A stretch of DNA of 64,000 bases from Isoetes taiwanensis. Taxonomy: Eukaryota; Streptophyta; Lycopodiopsida; Isoetales; Isoetaceae. Position numbers and translations under genes: made by a program. The stretch covers positions 940,901 to 1,004,900 of the forward strand of contig JAJEKV010000030.1 in assembly GCA_021234155.1 (NCBI GenBank), written 5' to 3'. Under the pieces are notes generated by a model. It did not search any database, was not told the DNA's origin, and saw nothing but the letters and a program-made list of their open reading frames with translations. Positions within the stretch are counted from its first letter, which is position 1; the number at the start of each line of letters is the position of its first letter. Positions 48,530-58,379 of the stretch are shown piece by piece.

Positions 48530-48750
48530 AATAATTGTGAGAAATTTTCTTAAGTTTTGTGCTAAATGTTTCGTGTACCCATTATGCTAATATATATCTA
48601 CCTTATCATGTAATCTTATGTAGTAATGACTATTAAGCTGTTTTGTCAATGTAAGGCTTTTGTATGATTTCTTATAACTAAAGATAATTCATTTGCAAGT
48701 AAAATTGATCAACATCTAACCCAAATAAAATGTATTGATGATCAATCCTT
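48530..48750. other. AT-rich spacer inside gag-pol, unit 2
   Basis: Near-identical partner of 43461-43690. Only a few single-base differences are seen in over 200 bp. Confidence 0.6.
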
Positions 48751-49990
48751 GCAGCAAAAGGAACTCAAGTCGCGAGGATCTCAAGACCAAGACCGACCAT
48801 AATTGGGTACCAAGGAACTTGTTTTAAGGGGAACAAGAAGATTTTGAGGAGGATATGTCACCGAGGAGATCCAACGCAAGGTTGGTGCGATGAGGAACCA
48901 AATGCAACATCTCATCAAGCGGGCGACACCTCTCATGAATGCACGGGGAAGATGGTCCTCCACCTCCACCTTGTTTTTCGGTGGTGACGAAGTCCCTCAC
49001 AGGAAGGGGAGGGCAACCGAGGAACGTCGAGGGATAGGAGAAGGAAGAGGAGAACCAGGAGTCCATCATCATCTAGCTCCGGCTCATCGATAGCTCTTCC
49101 AGTGAGGACAGCTCGCTCGATCCAGTCCAGGGCACACCTAAAAGCAAGGAAAAAAGCAAGAAAGACGGGGAGGATGACTATCGAGGAAAAAGGTGGATAG
49201 TGCTATGAGCAATGTATGGAAGACAAGGAAGCCCGGTTCACCGGGGGGGAAAGAGAAAATCAGGTATGGAGGTCGAAGCATGGCTTGATGAGAATTTGGC
49301 AACTCATACGGTATGAAAGACAAGGACATAGGGAAAGTTACTCTGACTAACCTTATTGGACCGGCAAGGATCTGGTGGAAGGGATATGCTAAGTCCAACA
49401 AGGTGAAGAGGAACAATTGCAGGTTTAAGACCTTGACAAGGCTTTTCATAGAAGCACTATGTGCCAAGATCTCATACTAGTAAACATTCAGCGGTTTCTG
49501 AGGTTGAATGGGGTAGCTTATCGCTGGCTAAGTATACCGAAGAATTTATGAGGCTCAGGCTGCATGTTCCCTCGAGTCTCGAGAGGCAAGCCGTGGATAC
49601 TTACATTGAGGGGCTGAACAACAATATCAAGAGGCTTGTTAGAGCAATCAACCCAAGTCGGTTGGGGCCAAAGATAAAGCTATAAGTTTGGAAGAGGCAC
49701 CAGCAACTCCGGTGCAGAGAAACATCAACCTTAGAGGGGTAAGAGTTCGGTAGCTTGATGTCGGGGGCAATATCGGGGTAAGCAATCAGCTGCTACACCA
49801 TCAGGGGAGTCAGCAGCAAAGGTAAGGGTCGAGAACAAAGCTTTTGGGGACCGTAAGCCCGCGGGAGAAACGCATCGAGGCGGTGCTCTCAAGCGTCTCC
49901 TAGGACGGTGGTCGAAGGAAAAGAGACGAGGAATGCATTGAGAAAAGTTATGCCAGTGCTTCGGGGAACGCCCGAACACATGATTGTCCA
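48751..49990 (+). pseudogene. Chromovirus gag, unit 2
   Basis: The clearest gag copy. The frame at 49461-49685 reads SLSLAKYTEEFMRLRLHV, LERQAVDTYIEGLNNNIKRL and VRAINPSRLG, the retrotrans_gag core that builds the capsid. Upstream, LTNLIGPARIWWKGYAKSNK (about 49340-49400) lies in another frame. Preceding text MRNQMQHLIKRATPLM is at 48890. Confidence 0.85.
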
Positions 49991-50180
49991 TTCGTCATGC
50001 GGTGACCTTGGCGAGAACTCTTGGATTGGGACTCCCCAACGAAGCGGGCGGGGGCGGCGACCCGGCGGGAGGGCGGGGACTTCATAGATGGTGAGTGCCA
50101 CATATGTGCAAACATTGAGGCAGTGATATAGAGAATCGGTCCGATCACATTGTGCAGGCGGGATCATAGATAGTAATCCT

Positions 50181-50260
50181 TATGTAGTCCTCATAGATAC
50201 TGGTAGCTCTCATAATTTTGCATCTCCTAGATTGGCTGCTCTAATGAAGAACAAGGTATT
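50181..50260 (+). pseudogene. Chromovirus aspartic protease core, unit 2
   Basis: VLIDTGSSHNFASPRLA with the catalytic DTG at 50196-50204 in one open frame. Retroviral-type aspartic protease that would cut Gag-Pol. The surrounding sequence is frameshifted. Confidence 0.82.
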
Positions 50261-50559
50261 GAAGTCTAAGCCAAGGCCCGATAGCTATGGCAAAGCGGCG
50301 CCATTACCGCACACTAAGGGGAGGAGGATCACCTTTGACATAGACCTTGAGTGGGGCTAAGTGGGCCAATGGGGCCGAAGTCATGGACATCGGAAGATAT
50401 GATCGATAGTGGGGATGGAATTTTTGAAGCCACCAAAGCCATGATTGATTGCGGCCCGGAATGAAGTCACCATGGCGGCACCGTGATGGCGACAAATTGA
50501 TAGTGAAAGGTAAGAAGCTAGATTCTCCCATGCGGTGTATTTCTTTGAAGCGGCTAAGG

Positions 50560-51500
50560 AAGAGTATAGAAAAGAATAAGGTGGACTACATCTTGAGGAT
50601 GGAAGCGGTTGAGCAAAAGCAGGAGGAAATGACCCAAAGGGGAATGGGGTTGCCCAGGCGAATAGCAAAGGCTTATTCCGAGTTCAAGGATGTATTTCCG
50701 GATGAAATCCGGCGTAGCGCCCCTTATAGGGGTGTGGAATGTGAGATCACATTGGCTCAGGATCGCAAGCCTACCGGTAAGGTGCCATATAGAATGAGCA
50801 CCCCGTAATTGATTGAGCTCAAGAAAGCGACGAGGAATTGCTTTCGAGCTTGGATTTATAAGAGCAAGTGTGTCTCCTTTGAACACCTATACTCTTTGTG
50901 AAGAAGAAAGATGGGAGCTTAAGAATGTGTGCATAGACTATCGCCCGACTTAATAGCGAGGCGATAAAGAACAAGTATACATTGCCAAAGGGCAGATGAT
51001 CTAATGGACCCGGTTACAAGGAGCAAAGGTATTCTCTAAAATTGATTTGAGGTCGGGATACCATCGGATAAGAATAAAAGAAAAGGATATCCATAAAGGC
51101 GCTTTCAGAACGCGGTATGGTCATTTTGAGTTTCTGATAATGCCCTTTGGACTATCGAATGCTCGAACGTTTATCGCCTCATGAGCGACATCTTGAGAGA
51201 CTTCTTGGATGAGTTTGTTATTGTCTTCTTCGACGACATCTAATCTCACAAACAAGTCCCTTGAGGAGCATTGTCGACATCTCGGGGAAAGTGTTGGAGA
51301 AGTTGAGGCGTCATCGGTTGTATGGGGAAGCTCTCTAAGTGCCACTTTGCAACAGCCGAAGTGGAGTATTTGGGGCATGTAGTAACATCCGGGGAATCTC
51401 CACGCAGATCCATCTAAGATTGAGGCAATAGTTGATTGGCCGGCTCAAGGAATGTGGCAGAAGTAAGAAGCTTTCGGGTTGGCGGGATATTACAGAAAGT
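50560..51500 (+). pseudogene. Chromovirus reverse transcriptase, unit 2
   Basis: Starts after an EAVEQKQEEMTQRG linker. EFKDVFPDEI and YRGVECEITLAQD (50680-50760) lead into RT. The active site VFFDDI is at 51223-51240, with Asp-Asp kept. YGKLSKCHF and EVEYLGHVV follow (51315-51385). Several frameshifts, for example near 50810, 50940 and 51240. Confidence 0.88.
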
Positions 51501-51539
51501 TCGTGAAGGACTTTGCTAAGTGGCGTCCCCTCTGTCCGG

Positions 51540-52020
51540 ACCTCACTAAGGCCAAGAAGATTAAGGATTGGACTAGCCATTGGTTAGAGAAAGTCCAAGC
51601 TTCTTTTGAGAAGCTTAAAGAGGCCTTAACAAGCGGCACGGTGCTTGTTCTTCGGATCCGAGTAAAGATAAGTTGGTAGCAAGCAGAGATGCAAAAACAA
51701 GATAGCAAAGGGGGCGTCTTGATGCAAGAAGGAAGGGTAGTTGCCACGACTTCGAAGAAGATGAGCGACGCCGAGCAGCGCTTACCCAACCCATGATCGG
51801 GGAGCTGCTAGCCATTGTCGGGGGCATTGAGGATATGGAGGCATTATCTGGCGGGAAGGAAGTTTCGGTTGGATCGCGATCACCGAGCCTTGATATTTTT
51901 TCACCCGACCACTCCTCAACTTAAGGCAAAGGAGGTGGATGGAATTCCTTGAGAGTATGATTTTGATATTATATATAAGCCCTGGTAAGCTTAATGTTGT
52001 AGCAGATGCCCTCTCCGGGG
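51540..52020 (+). pseudogene. Chromovirus RNase H, unit 2
   Basis: TKAKKIKDW and VQASFEKLKEAL (51549-51630) connect RT to RNase H; then MQEGRVVA, QRYPTHDREL-like text (51775-51805), a DHRAL-like segment (about 51880) and KPGKLNVVADALS (about 51978-52015). Frames change at least four times. Confidence 0.82.
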
Positions 52021-52059
52021 AGACCATTTCGGACAGGGATGCATTGTATGTGATTTAGT

Positions 52060-52980
52060 CGAAAGAGAGTTTGGCAAGAAGATTGAGGAGTCCTTGCCAG
52101 GATGTGGACTTCAAGGAGGTATGGGAAAGTCTTTCCAAAGGAAGCCGAGCAGATAAGGAGCGGGGAAGCCTTCAAGCATTATAAGAAGGAAGGCAACTTT
52201 GTTGTATCCAAGCATAAGTTGTGTGTGCCAGAATCATCGGGGTAAGGAAGCTAATTCTTCATGACACACATAATGACCCAATAGCGGGGCATCTTTGGCT
52301 TCATGAAGACTTATTTCAAGATTCAAGTAGCTGCCGCCGAATGAAGAGAAAGATAGTCGCATATATTCGGGGATTGCCGGTTATGTCCGGACCAAAGCGA
52401 GCAACCGGATTCCGTGTGCTCTTGAGCCATTGGGGTGCCAAATGCAAAGTGGGAGGTCATAAGCATGGATTTCATCACGAGGTCTCCTAGAACTCTTGAG
52501 GCAAGGATGCATTGATGGTTGTCGAGATAAGTTATCTAAGATGGCACATTTTGTGCCTTGCAAGACCGACAACCGCATTAGATCTTGCCAAGTTATTTGT
52601 AAGGGAGATTTTTTAGACTCCATGGCATGCCCGAGGAGATAATATCGATAGGGATTCCAAGTTTATGAGTGCCTTCTGGGGGGGACCTCTTCAAACACCA
52701 TTGAGGCGAAGCTCTCCATGAGCACGACATATCATCCCCAAACGGATGGCCGGCGGAGAGGGGCTTAATCCGGATCATTGAAGACATGCTTGAAGCTATG
52801 TGTGGAACAAGCGGTCCAAGTGGGATGAGTACATCCACTTGGTGGAATCGCCTACAACGATTGCCAAGCGAGGAGTCATCTCGGATGTCTCCTTTCATGG
52901 TAAATTACGGTACCGGTGCTTAACCCGGGATACCGGCACAATCCTGTGTCCAAGGTAGAAGTATCAGCGAGATGTTAGGG
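52060..52980 (+). pseudogene. Chromovirus integrase, unit 2
   Basis: N-terminal zinc-binding part: HKLCVPES, LILHDTHNDPIAGHLWLHEDL (histidines near 52258-52295). Catalytic core: KHGFHH (expected MDF) near 52465, then DRDSKF at 52647-52664 with its Asp, then MSTTYHPQTDG near 52715-52750. The glutamate of the DDE triad is in damaged sequence. Integrates the cDNA. Confidence 0.85.
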
Positions 52981-53357
52981 GATATCGTGAGAGCTAGTGG
53001 AAGAAGTAAGGGGTTATTTATTGGCGGCAAAGAAGTCGAGAAGAGTGTAGCCGACAAGCTGAGGACCGTAAAAGAGAGTTCAAGGTGGCGATAGCGTCAG
53101 GTTGAAGATAAAGGTGAAGCAAAGCAAAGGCTGCGGATTGGGGCTGCAAGAAGCTTGCCCCTAGGTGGGCTGGTCCGTTCAAGATTTTTGGGAGAGTGGG
53201 CTCTCAAGCCTAAAAAGTTGGATCTTCCAGCCCATCTCAAGGTTTCAAGGTCTTCCCGTAAGTTTATTAAAAGGCACAATCCTAACCCGAGGAGGTTTTG
53301 GATACTCCAACCTTGTTGGAAATGGCCGGAGGAGCAAGTAGAAATAGTGCTGAATTG

Positions 53358-53504
53358 CTTCTTGATAAGTCATTCAAGAAGACTAGGAGGTCTCGGTTCC
53401 TCCGGTATTTGGTTAAGTGGAAGCACTTGCAGGTGGAAGATGCGACATGGGTATTGAAGCAAGACTTGGAGAAGCAATACCCGAGAGTTTATGAAGGAGT
53501 TTGA
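53358..53504 (+). pseudogene. Integrase C-terminal chromodomain
   Basis: One open frame ends the polyprotein: KTRRSRFLRYLVKWKHLQVED, then ATWVLKQDLEKQYPRVYEGV and a TGA stop. The YLVKWK..(V/E)DATW pattern is the chromodomain signature. In chromoviruses this module sits at the integrase end and is thought to steer integration into heterochromatin through modified H3. The first cage aromatic of classical HP1 chromodomains is not obvious. Absent from unit 1. Confidence 0.88.
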
Positions 53505-54394
53505 TGGCGAGTGAGTCTCAGACTTGGAGTGGGCCAGACTTGCCAAGTGGTTAGCTAGTATGTTGTTAGTTAGTTTTAAGCTTTGGCATGCATTCTAGTT
53601 ACTAGGGTGCATGTGCGAGAACCTTGGATCGTGTGGGCGATGATGGGATGCGCCTTTAGGGCATTCTCTGAGCCACACGCACCAAGAGGTGCGCATGACC
53701 ATTAGGGTCATGTGAGTGAGAATGAGGCATGGTGGGCGATGATGGGACATCGACGGATGATCTCTATGCCGCGATCGCGGGACTTTTTAGGAGGGTCATG
53801 GTGAAGGTTAAAAGTGATCATCTTGCCGATGATGGGATCGTGAGGCGTTCCTAGCTTCAAACCCGTGGGGCATGATGCACTAGGGGTTTTCGACCGGGTA
53901 GCTTAAGTACAAGGTAGCACTTCGATCATGGGCGATGATGGGAGCATCTTAAATGATCCTTAAGCTCAAATCCGAAAGGGCCATGATCTTGGGCAAGGTA
54001 GTAGGACAACCTTGAGTCGATGGTTCGGCTCAAGGAGGTAAGGGGTGGTCCCCTAAAACCACAAATTATTAACTAAACTAACGTAATGTGCTCTTTTTTG
54101 AGGCAAGTAGAAGGTGGACTTCAACGAGGAGGCGCATTCTGAGAAGATAGGGGGAGCCATAATTTAGATTATGAACCCTAATAACTCTTACAATAATGTT
54201 TTGAATTATCGTAAGAAATAGCGTGTTAAGGCTATATAATTTTGTATAAGTACAAATATAGCCTAAATTTTTTGACTTGAACTAATAAAACTTGATTACT
54301 ATAATAAACTAAAGGTTATGACATGTTGTTGCTTGTGCGGGCATAAGGTAGGTTCGTCACCTTAGCGCTTAATCTTCGAGGACATCATTGTCCT
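53505..54394 (+). other. Chromovirus 3' non-coding region with spaced GGCGATGATGGGA motifs
   Basis: About 890 bp between the pol stop and the polypurine tract. The motif (G/C)CGATGATGGGA occurs at about 53637, 53736, 53827 and 53932, spaced 90-105 bp. Each is followed by related text (AAGGTTCCTAGC-like and GCATGATGCACT-like phrases). No ORF of note. Confidence 0.6.
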
Positions 54395-54404
54395 AAGGGG
54401 AGAA
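54395..54404 (+). other. Chromovirus polypurine tract
   Basis: AAGGGGAGAA directly precedes the TGTGACGG start of the second LTR. Confidence 0.8.
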
Positions 54405-56045
54405 TGTGACGGTCGGGGGAATATACGCCATAAACACGTATATTCACGGATCGAAGTCACCATACAAGTCTATCTTCATAGCCTTGTATACCATAGATTG
54501 TGGCACTAGGGGGCATGGCTAAGTTATTCTCATAACTTAGCCAACCATAGGTTAAGCCATTATCCACGTGGCCTTAACCTATTGGGGCAGCCGCCACCGC
54601 AAGGACTCACCCGATTGGTGCCGCGTGGCATCCTAGGTGGACCTAACTTATATAGGCATAAACCCTAACCTAGACCTCTTTTCCGGCCCTAGCACCCGAG
54701 ACTCACCTACTGCGTTTGAACCCCGTTTGAACATGGTTTGTTGTGGCATAGGCGGTGCAAAGCCCGGCCCGGCAGGTAGAACTTCGTTCTTGGAGTAGGA
54801 GCGGCATCTCGTGAGCTCCGGAGACCATGGAGGCACACGGATGGAGGGAGAGCTTCAGAGGCGGTATGTAGGATAGTAGTTGTGATAACTCATGCGGAAT
54901 TAGCATTCGGATGTGCTAGTATCTTGTATCTAGAGTAGAGCCATCCTAGAACCCATATTCAACATCTTGAACCCTAATCAAGGAACCCTAACCATTAGTT
55001 AGTTGTATGATTAGGTTAAGATGTTCTTCTTATGATTATTCTCATGATGTGATGATTATGTGATGATGGTTGATCATGTTTGCTCCTCTTGTATTGGGAA
55101 GGGGGTAGAGACCTAGAGCCATATGTAGTATGCTCCTAGAGTAGATCCCTTAGTTCCTATTAGTTGCTGGCTGTGTGCATAGGAGCCCACCCGGGCTATT
55201 GAGGCTATGATATGACTCGGCACCATATACTTGGGGCTAGAGGGAAAGTGGAGGGAGGATCCCTGCCAAGTGGGGGGGCCGGGGGATCCCATAGTGGGCT
55301 AGGCTTAAACATGGTGGTCACTTCGTGTGTGGGCGAGCATGGGTCGACACCTCTCAGGGCAATGGTGTTGCCACGCCTCTCGAGAGCTGCAAGTGTTGGC
55401 TTGGCTCTCGTTTTGGGGGTTCGCCGGGCAGTGCAATGGTGTGTCGCCCACGATTCTCTAGCCACCGGCACCTCTAGATCTAGGAAGGGGAGATGCAACC
55501 CTTCTGCCTCATCGGACGGGGAGATGCAACACAGGGTAGTCCCAGATGGGTGATGCCATGGGATTGCGTATCAGGAAGGCTAGAGTCTGTCGAGGCTGAT
55601 CTAGCCCATTTGCAAAGTATGCCAGGGAGGGAGGGATGGAGTGGTCAACCCTAGCCATTGTTCTATGCCAGCCCTCGCCATTGCCATGACTCGGTCTGCT
55701 CTATCTTGAGGCCTAGCCGGTCGGTCATCCTCCCACGAAGTGCGAGCGGGGTAGGAGCTCTCATGTTTTATGGTTCGCGTGATTATCATCTTTGCCTTGG
55801 TTTATGAGTGATGCACTACCCTTCGGTAGTATTTGTATATGTTGATGCTAGTTCGGCGTGTTATCGCCTCCGCCGTTATAGGAGCCCATAGGGAAGGGCG
55901 CCAAGACACACCTTCGTGTTCCCTTCCCGCACTAAGAGTCACCTCGAGTGCGGGGGTAGGCGAAAGGGCCCATGCGGTTATTGAGCCGGATGGGGATTTC
56001 TGCCGAAAGTGTGGCCCGGTATGACGTTTAGCGAGGGCGTCCACA
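54405..56045 (+). repeat. Chromovirus LTR, second copy
   Basis: TGTGACGGTCGG to GTCCACA, 1641 bp. It is the 3' LTR of the preceding unit and the 5' LTR of what follows, since another primer site and leader begin right after it. Confidence 0.9.
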
Positions 56046-56046
56046 A

Positions 56047-56060
56047 TGGTATCGAGGCGA
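56047..56060 (+). other. Primer-binding site after LTR2
   Basis: TGGTATCGAGGCGA, the same deviating Met-tRNA primer site as at 39444. It shows that the sequence beyond LTR2 is a second internal region and not host DNA. Confidence 0.75.
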
Positions 56061-56623
56061 TGTTCTTGGTTGACCAAGAACTAGCACTCGACCATAACCA
56101 TGAAGTAGTCTAACAGGGGCCTATAGGGGTGTGAAATAAACATTTCCACCATGGAACAGCGAAAATGGGGAAAAAAAATTTTTTTTTCTCTAGGTAGTGG
56201 TCGGGACTTAGGTTAAGTGTTAGACGAAAGTTGAGTGAGTCAAACTCATCTTCTAGTAAATTTGAGTGAAAATTATGCATCTGCATCAAATTTCACCTAA
56301 AATGGGTCGAAGAATCATGCCAATCGGAGAGACCCGGTGAAAAATGGCGCAAATTCATAAATTGCACTTGAACCATTAGAAAAATTCGAAAATTTAAGTA
56401 TAATATCAATTAATATAGATTTAACATATACATTAATAATTAAGTAATTACTAAATATCTTGTAATTAATAAGGGGCTAATAAATAGGGGTAATTATGGT
56501 AGGAGAATATTCCCGAGGACCCTCCTTTTTTAAATATCGACACCTCATTCTCTCTCTCCAACCCTTCACCTTCACCTCTCTTCTTGCTCGACCCACGTCA
56601 CCCATTCCACTGAACCACAAGAT

Positions 56624-57704
56624 ATGGCACGCACCAAACAAACAGCTAGGAAGTTTGGCCCCCACCCTCTCTATGGCATGCAGTAGCGGTGGTCAAGACG
56701 TGAAGAAGAAAGTTCGAGCACCTTCGGCCGAAGCCCGGAGGCGAGGAATCGCCCTCAAGCAGCAGCCAGAAGCACCGAGCTTTCCACGATCGGAGAGCAG
56801 CCCCAATAGCAGCCCCTCGGGCAGGAACACAAAGAACGGGACGAAGTCCGCCCTGGGCCTCGGACACGAGGTGGAGGAACAGTTGAAGAACAGGTGGAGG
56901 AGCAGACCACCACCGCGGAAGAAGAAGCGGCCCCTTAGTGCCCAAAAGAAGGGGAAGGAAAAAGTCGCTGGAGTGGCTGTAGAGGAGAGGGTCAGCCGAA
57001 AAGAAGCTGGAGCCGGAAAGGGAGCTGAGGGAGCAAGAAAGGCGCACGGAAGAGAAGGAACGACGCGGCCTCGCGGACCACCAAGCTATTGAAGAGCCCC
57101 TGGCCGAGGAGGAGCCACAAGTGGAGGAAGAGGAGGAGGAGGGGCAGTGTGACCTCGGACGCTTAGGCCACCCCCACCCCAGTGGGCGGAACCACCTAAG
57201 GTGGTGAAGAAGCTGTGCTGGGGGAGCGGGTATCATGCCCAGCCAGACCGCGAAGTTTAAGCGAAGATGGTGGTGATACGTGGAGTACCTTCGCTGCTGG
57301 ACGAGGTACAATGAGTGGTACCGCCGCCAGAGGTGCAATGCTGCCGGGGAGGGCGGCAGTCAAGAAGAACCAGCCCAAGCCACCCCCACCTAGGGCCGAA
57401 AACCCAAGAGGGTTCACCACGCCGAACAGCACATACATACCGTAGTTTAGGGAGATTCTAGCACTTCGGATGTGCACGAATCTCGATAAGGAAGGCGCCC
57501 CGGCGTCTCCTTAGAGATGTTGCAGCGATTCAGGACCGATTATAGGGTTACCCCTCTAATGACCCGGGCCCCGCAAAGAGGCTTAGAAAGCGGCTGGTCC
57601 GGCTCTTCGAGGAAGGGAACCTCTGCGCTATCCATGCTAAGAGAGTTACCCTTATGCCTAAGGATATTCACTTAGCACGGAGGATTCGCAGAGAGAGGCC
57701 TTAG
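56624..57704 (+). pseudogene. Histone-H3-like ORF of the chromovirus, copy 2
   Basis: ATG at 56624 begins MARTKQTARKF: the first ten residues equal the plant H3 tail, keeping Lys4 and Lys9, then Phe replaces Ser10. A linker of about 270 codons rich in Pro, Glu and basic residues follows (with PRKKKRP at 56913-56933, an NLS-like cluster), ending KKNQPKPPPPRAENPRG. The fold region starts near 57435, has RRLL.DVAAIQ-like and TDYRVTPLM text aligned to H3 RLVREIAQDF and TDLRFQSSAVM, then the frame at 57603-57704 reads [28 protein letters not shown] and RRERP, stop. About 24 of the last 28 residues match canonical H3. Total about 360 codons versus 136. At least two frameshifts. H3 identity of both ends is firm; the linker is unplaced. 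Confidence 0.8.
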
Positions 57705-58151
57705 GCCTCAAATTTTGTAAATTTTGTTAGAAAAGAGAAACTCCCATGTAATTGTGTTTCTTATTAATATAAAAGTTACTTTCCCTCTGTAAATTAGAAA
57801 AATGTTGTATGCTTGAAATATAGGAAATAGAACCCAATTGTGGTAGAATTCTTCATAGCATGTCTAGAAACACCCTAGAAATCATGACTACAACAAAATT
57901 TTGGCAAAAAAAATCATCAAAAATGCTGAAAATCGGGCCAAAGGGTGAGACCAGCCCTAAGGCCCTCGCGTCCCGACGCACGCTGCGTGCTGGATTCACG
58001 GCCCCCGGGCCCAAAATCATGCTTTTAGATGTCAGTTTTGCTCAAAATAAGTTGCTAGTTAGGTTAGAATTGGCCCAATTAGCCATATTAGCATCTTTAA
58101 ATTCCCAGAAATGACCAAAAATTGGCCCAAAACAGGCCAACCGGGTGAGAC
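57705..58151 (+). other. Chromovirus spacer after H3-like ORF, truncated
   Basis: Starts with the same 3'-UTR-like AT-rich stretch as 41112. The match to 41112-41562 runs to GGGTGAGACC and stops exactly where segment A' starts, so the second internal region is cut here. Confidence 0.75.
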
Positions 58152-58379
58152 CCGATACTCAAATTACATTTTGGGAACCTTATCACAAGTGCTGCAAACA
58201 TGGCTAAATGATCCATCTTTCCACGATCTTCCATTCGTAGTAGTTGGCTGCACGGTCATCATAACAACAAACATCGATGTCACACCCAAAATAGTGACTT
58301 CTCCCTAAGTAATTGTCCTCTTCAATCCAATCCAATTCAATTTATATTACTTTGCCCTAATTTCCCTGCCCCTTTATTT

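Larger units (their letters stand above)
37805..54404 (+). mobile_element. Chromovirus (Ty3-gypsy) with histone-H3-like ORF and duplicated gag-pol
   Basis: Order of parts: LTR, Met-tRNA-like primer site, H3-like ORF, spacer, gag-protease-RT-RNaseH-partial integrase, a second gag-protease-RT-RNaseH-integrase, chromodomain, 3' leader-like region, polypurine tract; the second LTR follows at 54405. Domain order (RT and RNase H before integrase, chromodomain at the end) places it in Ty3-gypsy chromoviruses. The gag-pol duplication has a period of about 5.06 kb. Both copies are frameshifted throughout, so the element as written is not functional. Confidence 0.88.

Noticed and set aside
56646-57338. 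A 230-codon minus-strand ORF and a similar 144-codon one at 39995-40429
   Set aside because: They lie opposite the H3-like ORF, are Ser/Pro/Arg/Leu low-complexity and change between copies. They are GC-driven shadows of the plus-strand basic linker.
56624-57704. Reading the H3-like ORF as a centromeric CENH3 gene
   Set aside because: The C-terminus (LARRI then RERP) is closer to canonical H3 than to the LARRIGG-type endings of CENH3, the linker is far too long, and two copies sit at the same place in an LTR element.
56624-57704. Reading the H3-like ORF as an ordinary host histone pseudogene unrelated to the element
   Set aside because: It occurs in both internal regions at the same distance from LTR and primer site. 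It remains possible only if one copy arose from the other by local duplication.
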